Source: an uncultured Alphaproteobacteria bacterium (lineage in GTDB: Bacteria; Pseudomonadota; Alphaproteobacteria; RF32; CAG-239). From it: a stretch of DNA of 15,432 bases. Shown here piece after piece: positions 13,194 through 15,432 of this stretch. Positions within the stretch are counted from its first letter, which is position 1; each line of letters opens with the position of its first letter. Location of the stretch: the NCBI GenBank assembly GCA_946618745.1, contig CAMOLN010000003.1, forward strand, positions 1 through 15,432. The letters are read 5' to 3'. The notes below the pieces were generated by a model. That model worked only from the letters and a program-made list of their open reading frames with translations. It had not been told where the DNA came from and searched no databases. The position numbers were made by a program, and so were the translations under genes.

Positions 13194-14251
13194 TGCCGAA
13201 GATAAGCATTATTATTCCGGTCTACAATGTTGCACCTTATCTGCGGCAGTGTTTGGATAGTGTAATCAACCAGACCTTTAAGGATATTGAAATTATTTGC
13301 ATTGATGATTGTTCAACAGATGGATCTTTAGCTATACTTAAAGAGTATGCCGCTTTAGATAATCGTATTACCCTTATTGAACAAAAATCTAATCAAGGGG
13401 TGGGTATTGTGCGTAACATCGGTGAAAAAAATGCTACTGCTGATTATATTCTGTTTTTAGATTCGGATGATTACATCGCTCAAGATTTATGTGAAAAATT
13501 ATTGAACAAATTTGCTGCAAATGATGTTGATGCCGTGTATTTTAACTCGGCATTTTTTCAAGATGGCTGTGATAATTTCTTAACCAACCGCGACCGCCTC
13601 AAAGATATATCTCAAAAAATTCCGCCAACGGAAATATTTAGGGCATCGCAATATTATGAATCAGTTACTAAATTAACGAATCCCGTCTGGTATAAATGTT
13701 ATAAAAAAGATTTTTTGCTTAAACATAACATATTTTGTTCTGAGGTCAGATGTTGTGAAGATTCTTTCTTTACAGTTAATTTTTTATTGGCAGATCCCAA
13801 GCTGAGTTATATCAACGAATTTTTGCATTTCTACCGAATTAGAGCTAATTCTTTAAGCAAAAATATTGATAAAAAAGTTGATATTTTTTTTAACGAATAT
13901 GAAAAATGTATGAACAGTATTTTGAGCTCGGAGCTGTCTTTGCAAAATAAATTATTTTTTATAAAAGCTCGTGTCAGATGGTTGCGCTATTGGACTCATA
14001 ATAAAATAAAGTCGAAAAAATGTCGCCAACTTAACCAAATAAGAAGAAAAAAATATTTTGAGCAGATTTTATCGTTATTCTCATTTTCAGATATTCAAAA
14101 AGCAAAGTTTGATGAGCGCTTTTGGGAGGATCTGTATGCAATTGGTAAGTTCGGACTATCATTTTATAAGGATTATAGCAGTGGTTATCTTCGATATAGA
14201 GTAAAATTTTTAATATTCAAATTTTCATACACCCCAAAGGAAAGAAAATGA
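13193..14251 (+). CDS. Family 2 glycosyltransferase
   Basis: 352 residues, starting at ATG 13193 inside the TAATG overlap, with GAGGAAG upstream. The N-terminal GT-A domain (1 to about 220) shows KISIIIPVYNVAPYLRQCLDSVINQT, CIDDCSTDGS (37-45, nucleotide-binding acids), NQGVGIVRN (67-75) and FLDSDDY (88-94) with the metal-binding DxD. CCEDSFF further on is at the usual place of the catalytic ED pair. The C-terminal third (about 240-352) is basic, helical and rich in Lys, Arg and aromatics, suggesting attachment to the inner face of the membrane; it has no transmembrane span. It should transfer a sugar from a nucleotide donor to a growing surface glycan; the sugar cannot be read from the sequence. 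Confidence 0.9.
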   Translation: MPKISIIIPVYNVAPYLRQCLDSVINQTFKDIEIICIDDCSTDGSLAILKEYAALDNRITLIEQKSNQGVGIVRNIGEKNATADYILFLDSDDYIAQDLCEKLLNKFAANDVDAVYFNSAFFQDGCDNFLTNRDRLKDISQKIPPTEIFRASQYYESVTKLTNPVWYKCYKKDFLLKHNIFCSEVRCCEDSFFTVNFLLADPKLSYINEFLHFYRIRANSLSKNIDKKVDIFFNEYEKCMNSILSSELSLQNKLFFIKARVRWLRYWTHNKIKSKKCRQLNQIRRKKYFEQILSLFSFSDIQKAKFDERFWEDLYAIGKFGLSFYKDYSSGYLRYRVKFLIFKFSYTPKERK

Positions 14252-15432
14252 CAAAAGTTAGCGTAATTATACCGGTTTATAATGCGGAAAAATATTTAAG
14301 AGAATGCTTAAATAGTGTAGTTAAGCAAACTCTTAACGATATTGAAATAATCTGTATAGATGATGGTTCAACCGATAATTCTCCGCAAATCTTAAAAGAA
14401 TATGCTTCCAAAGATGATAGATTTGTTATTATTGAACAACAAAATCAAGGCGCCGGAGCTGCGAGAAATAAAGGATTGGAAATCGCCCGAGGCGAATTTG
14501 TGTTTTTTATGGATTCCGATGATTTTTACTATGATAAAAATGTGTTAAAAAAATTATACAACGGTGCAAAAGATAAAGAGGTAATGATTTGCGGAGGTTC
14601 ATCCGTTGAATTAAGAGAACGGAAAAAAACAAAGCCCCGAAAAACAGGTTTTCGTTTTGGTAAAAATTCTGTGGTTGATTTTAACGATTATCAATTCATT
14701 TATGGATATTGGCGATTTATATATAACCTGAAATTCCTAAAAGAAAATAATCTTAATTTTCCTAACTACAGAAGATTTGAAGATCCGATATTTTTCTTAA
14801 AAGCAATGCATAAAGCTCAAAAATTTTATGCTATAAAAGATACGGTTTATGTTTATAGAATTATTCCCAGAGCTAAAGAATATCTGACACCGATAATAAC
14901 TGATTTAGTGCATGGTATGAAAGATGTGTTGGACTATGCCCAACAAAACAAATTAGATAAAGTATATGAAGATTTAAAAAACTCGATACTTACCGACTAT
15001 TCATTAAGATTTCAATACATCGAAATTGATGAAAAGGATTGTTTTAACTATCTTTTTGATATTCCGACATTATCGGATGAACAGCTTGATAATATAAATG
15101 AATATTTTGATAAAAATGTTCTTATAGCAAAAGTGCAGGGAAGAGAATACCTTAGTTATTTATTTAAAAATATTGAAGATTATAAAAGCAGAACCAGACA
15201 AGCAGATATGCTCCTTATATGGGGCTGGAAAATGTATAAAGGGCCATCTAAAATTATGAAATATGCAATAGATAAGAATGTTCCTTTAGTCAGAGTCGAA
15301 GATGGTTTTTTGCGCAGTGCTGATACTTCGTGTAACACAAAAGTCAATAAAAAATATACTCAAGGTGTTTCATTTACCTTTACTAATGATGTTTTTCATT
15401 TTGACGCAATGCAATCTTCATATATGGAAAGA
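14248..15432 (+). CDS. GT2 glycosyltransferase fused to a KpsC/KpsS-like capsule-synthesis domain (3' end outside the window)
   Basis: 395 codons are visible and the frame is open at the right edge. ATG 14248 overlaps the previous stop (ATGA) with AAAGGAAAG upstream. Residues 1 to about 230 are a GT-A domain like its neighbour's: KVSVIIPVYNAEKYLRECL, CIDDGSTDNS, NQGAGAARNKG and FMDSDDF (Asp89-x-Asp91). Residues about 255-310 form a helical linker. From about 320 a different domain begins: LLIWGWKMYKGPSK, VPLVRVEDGFLRS (Asp352 within EDGFLR) and VFHFDAMQSSYMER. These match the EDGFLRSxGxG and YYDAxxPSxLE signatures of the Capsule_synth family (KpsC/KpsS, beta-Kdo transferases that build the capsule's lipid-linked Kdo linker). 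The fusion is visible in one uninterrupted frame. Which sugar it adds is unknown. Confidence 0.88.
   Translation, partial: MTKVSVIIPVYNAEKYLRECLNSVVKQTLNDIEIICIDDGSTDNSPQILKEYASKDDRFVIIEQQNQGAGAARNKGLEIARGEFVFFMDSDDFYYDKNVLKKLYNGAKDKEVMICGGSSVELRERKKTKPRKTGFRFGKNSVVDFNDYQFIYGYWRFIYNLKFLKENNLNFPNYRRFEDPIFFLKAMHKAQKFYAIKDTVYVYRIIPRAKEYLTPIITDLVHGMKDVLDYAQQNKLDKVYEDLKNSILTDYSLRFQYIEIDEKDCFNYLFDIPTLSDEQLDNINEYFDKNVLIAKVQGREYLSYLFKNIEDYKSRTRQADMLLIWGWKMYKGPSKIMKYAIDKNVPLVRVEDGFLRSADTSCNTKVNKKYTQGVSFTFTNDVFHFDAMQSSYMER

Overview
The window is AT-rich. Its central gene order, nuoL-nuoM-nuoN-birA-rnj, is typical of Alphaproteobacteria, where nuoLMN, a biotin-protein ligase and ribonuclease J follow one another. 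The low GC, compact genes, queuosine-precursor transporter and capsule-type genes would fit a host- or gut-associated uncultured alphaproteobacterium. That placement is inference; no rRNA or species marker is present.

Layout. At the left (1-2515) two genes lie on the minus strand: the start of an exported, probably outer-membrane beta-barrel protein, and a 626-residue protein with a GH24 (phage-type) lysozyme-like domain. Next (2597-3900) comes tRNA-Gln(CTG), followed by a structured GC-rich element bounded by two perfect 64-bp repeats, each holding the last 14 nt of the tRNA plus a terminator. A VUT-family transporter gene follows; it is broken in frame at a run of ten Gs, and its 3' end has been replaced by a third copy of the tRNA-tail repeat. 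A minus-strand protein made of tandem helical repeats (3900-4607) and a minus-strand tRNA-Lys(TTT) come next. The tRNA-Lys has its own independent version of the same architecture: terminator, GC-rich segment, copy of the tRNA 3' end, second terminator.

The centre (5252-12539) holds a small unknown gene and then a tight plus-strand operon: nuoL-, nuoM- and nuoN-like antiporter subunits of complex I, birA and rnj. The three membrane subunits can be aligned to E. coli NuoL/M/N, in the key helices without gaps, but most of the charged residues of the proton channels are replaced. NuoN lacks all four examined. No nuoA-K gene is in view, and coaX, often found between birA and rnj, is absent.

The right end (12771-15432) is a surface-polysaccharide operon with overlapping genes: a TagD-like nucleotidyltransferase, a GT2 glycosyltransferase, and a second GT2 that continues into a KpsC/KpsS-like capsule-synthesis domain and runs off the window.

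Most notable observations: (i) tRNA-tail repeat elements downstream of both tRNAs, resembling in layout the tyrT/rtT repeats of E. coli; (ii) complex I antiporter subunits that keep their fold but lose the channel charges; (iii) a G10 tract that would make a transporter phase-variable if it is real.
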